From Actinomycetota bacterium (GTDB taxonomy: Bacteria; Actinomycetota; Thermoleophilia; Solirubrobacterales; Solirubrobacteraceae), in NCBI GenBank assembly GCA_005883255.1, contig VAXS01000105.1, positions 1-6,456 of the forward strand: a stretch of DNA of 6,456 bases, given 5' to 3'. The position numbers were made by a program, and so were the translations under genes. Shown here one piece after another: positions 6,215 through 6,456 of this stretch (position 1 is the stretch's first letter; each line of letters begins with the position of its first letter). The notes below the pieces were generated by a model, which worked only from the letters and a program-made list of their open reading frames with translations, had not been told where the DNA came from and did no database searches.

Positions 6215-6456
6215 GTGTTCGTCACGATCGCCAAGTCGTTCACGGTCCCGGAGATCCGCCGCAAGCTGGCGTTCACGGCGGCGATGCTGGCGCTCTACCG
6301 CCTGGGCTCGCACATCCCCGTGCCGGGAATCGACACCGCCGCCGTCTCCGACATCCAGAAGCACTTCGGAAGCTCGAGCATCCTGGGCTTCCTCAACCTC
6401 TTCTCGGGCGGCGGCCTCCAGCGGATCGCGATCTTCGCGCTGGGGATCATGCCCTA
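6215..6456 (+). CDS. secY: Preprotein translocase subunit SecY, N-terminal part (3'-truncated)
   Basis: SecY is the membrane channel of the SecYEG translocon and exports or inserts proteins across the cytoplasmic membrane. Only the first 80 codons are present; the gene runs out of the window. The visible part is typical: a short cytoplasmic N-terminus with VPEIRRKLAFTAAMLALYRL (residues 11-30) forming the start of transmembrane segment 1, the conserved GSHIPVPGID (31-40), and the plug region SILGFLNLFSGGGLQRIAIF (55-74) before the start of transmembrane segment 2 at ALGIMP. The start is GTG at 6215, four bases after rplO, with GAGGA at 6202-6206 eight bases upstream. Placement directly after rplO is the usual end of the spc operon. 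Confidence 0.97.
   Translation, partial: MFVTIAKSFTVPEIRRKLAFTAAMLALYRLGSHIPVPGIDTAAVSDIQKHFGSSSILGFLNLFSGGGLQRIAIFALGIMP

Overview
The window is a ribosomal-protein operon from a very GC-rich bacterium. It holds 15 genes, all on the + strand, in the classical S10-spc order: rpsC (5' end missing), rplP, rpmC, rpsQ, rplN, rplX, rplE, rpsZ, rpsH, rplF, rplR, rpsE, rpmD, rplO and secY (3' end missing). Every gene is recognised by whole-length resemblance to its universal family, so identity is secure throughout. GC-rich codons, GTG starts (rplN, rplX, rplF, rplR, secY), a zinc-ribbon (type Z) S14 as the only S14 here, and the style of L15, L18 and SecY point to a high-GC Actinomycetota. A deep-branching class such as Thermoleophilia (Solirubrobacterales) is my best guess, but this rests on remembered sequence style and not on a search.

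Layout. Bases 2-1917 carry the end of the S10 part (S3, L16, L29, S17). Bases 1914-6210 carry the spc part (L14 to L15). Bases 6215-6456 begin secY. The genes are packed almost without gaps: six neighbouring pairs overlap by 1, 4 or 8 bases, and the widest gap is 34 bases (between rplR and rpsE). I see no promoter, terminator, tRNA, mobile element or CRISPR array, and the S10/spc boundary is an overlap (rpsQ/rplN), so the segment reads as one transcription unit with translational coupling.

Function. The products are assembled together into the 30S (S3, S17, S14, S8, S5) and 50S (L16, L29, L14, L24, L5, L6, L18, L30, L15) subunits. SecY is the channel of the Sec translocon and is co-expressed with the ribosome that feeds it.

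What stands out. I find no new defence, metabolic or mobile system. The unusual feature is that several otherwise ordinary ribosomal proteins carry long, low-complexity, probably disordered extensions: a Gly/Arg-rich RGG-type tail of roughly 145 residues on S3, an acidic N-terminal extension of about 76 residues on S17, an acidic C-terminal tail of about 70 residues on L5, and a shorter acidic tail on S5. Their role is unknown to me. They are the part of the window most worth following up.
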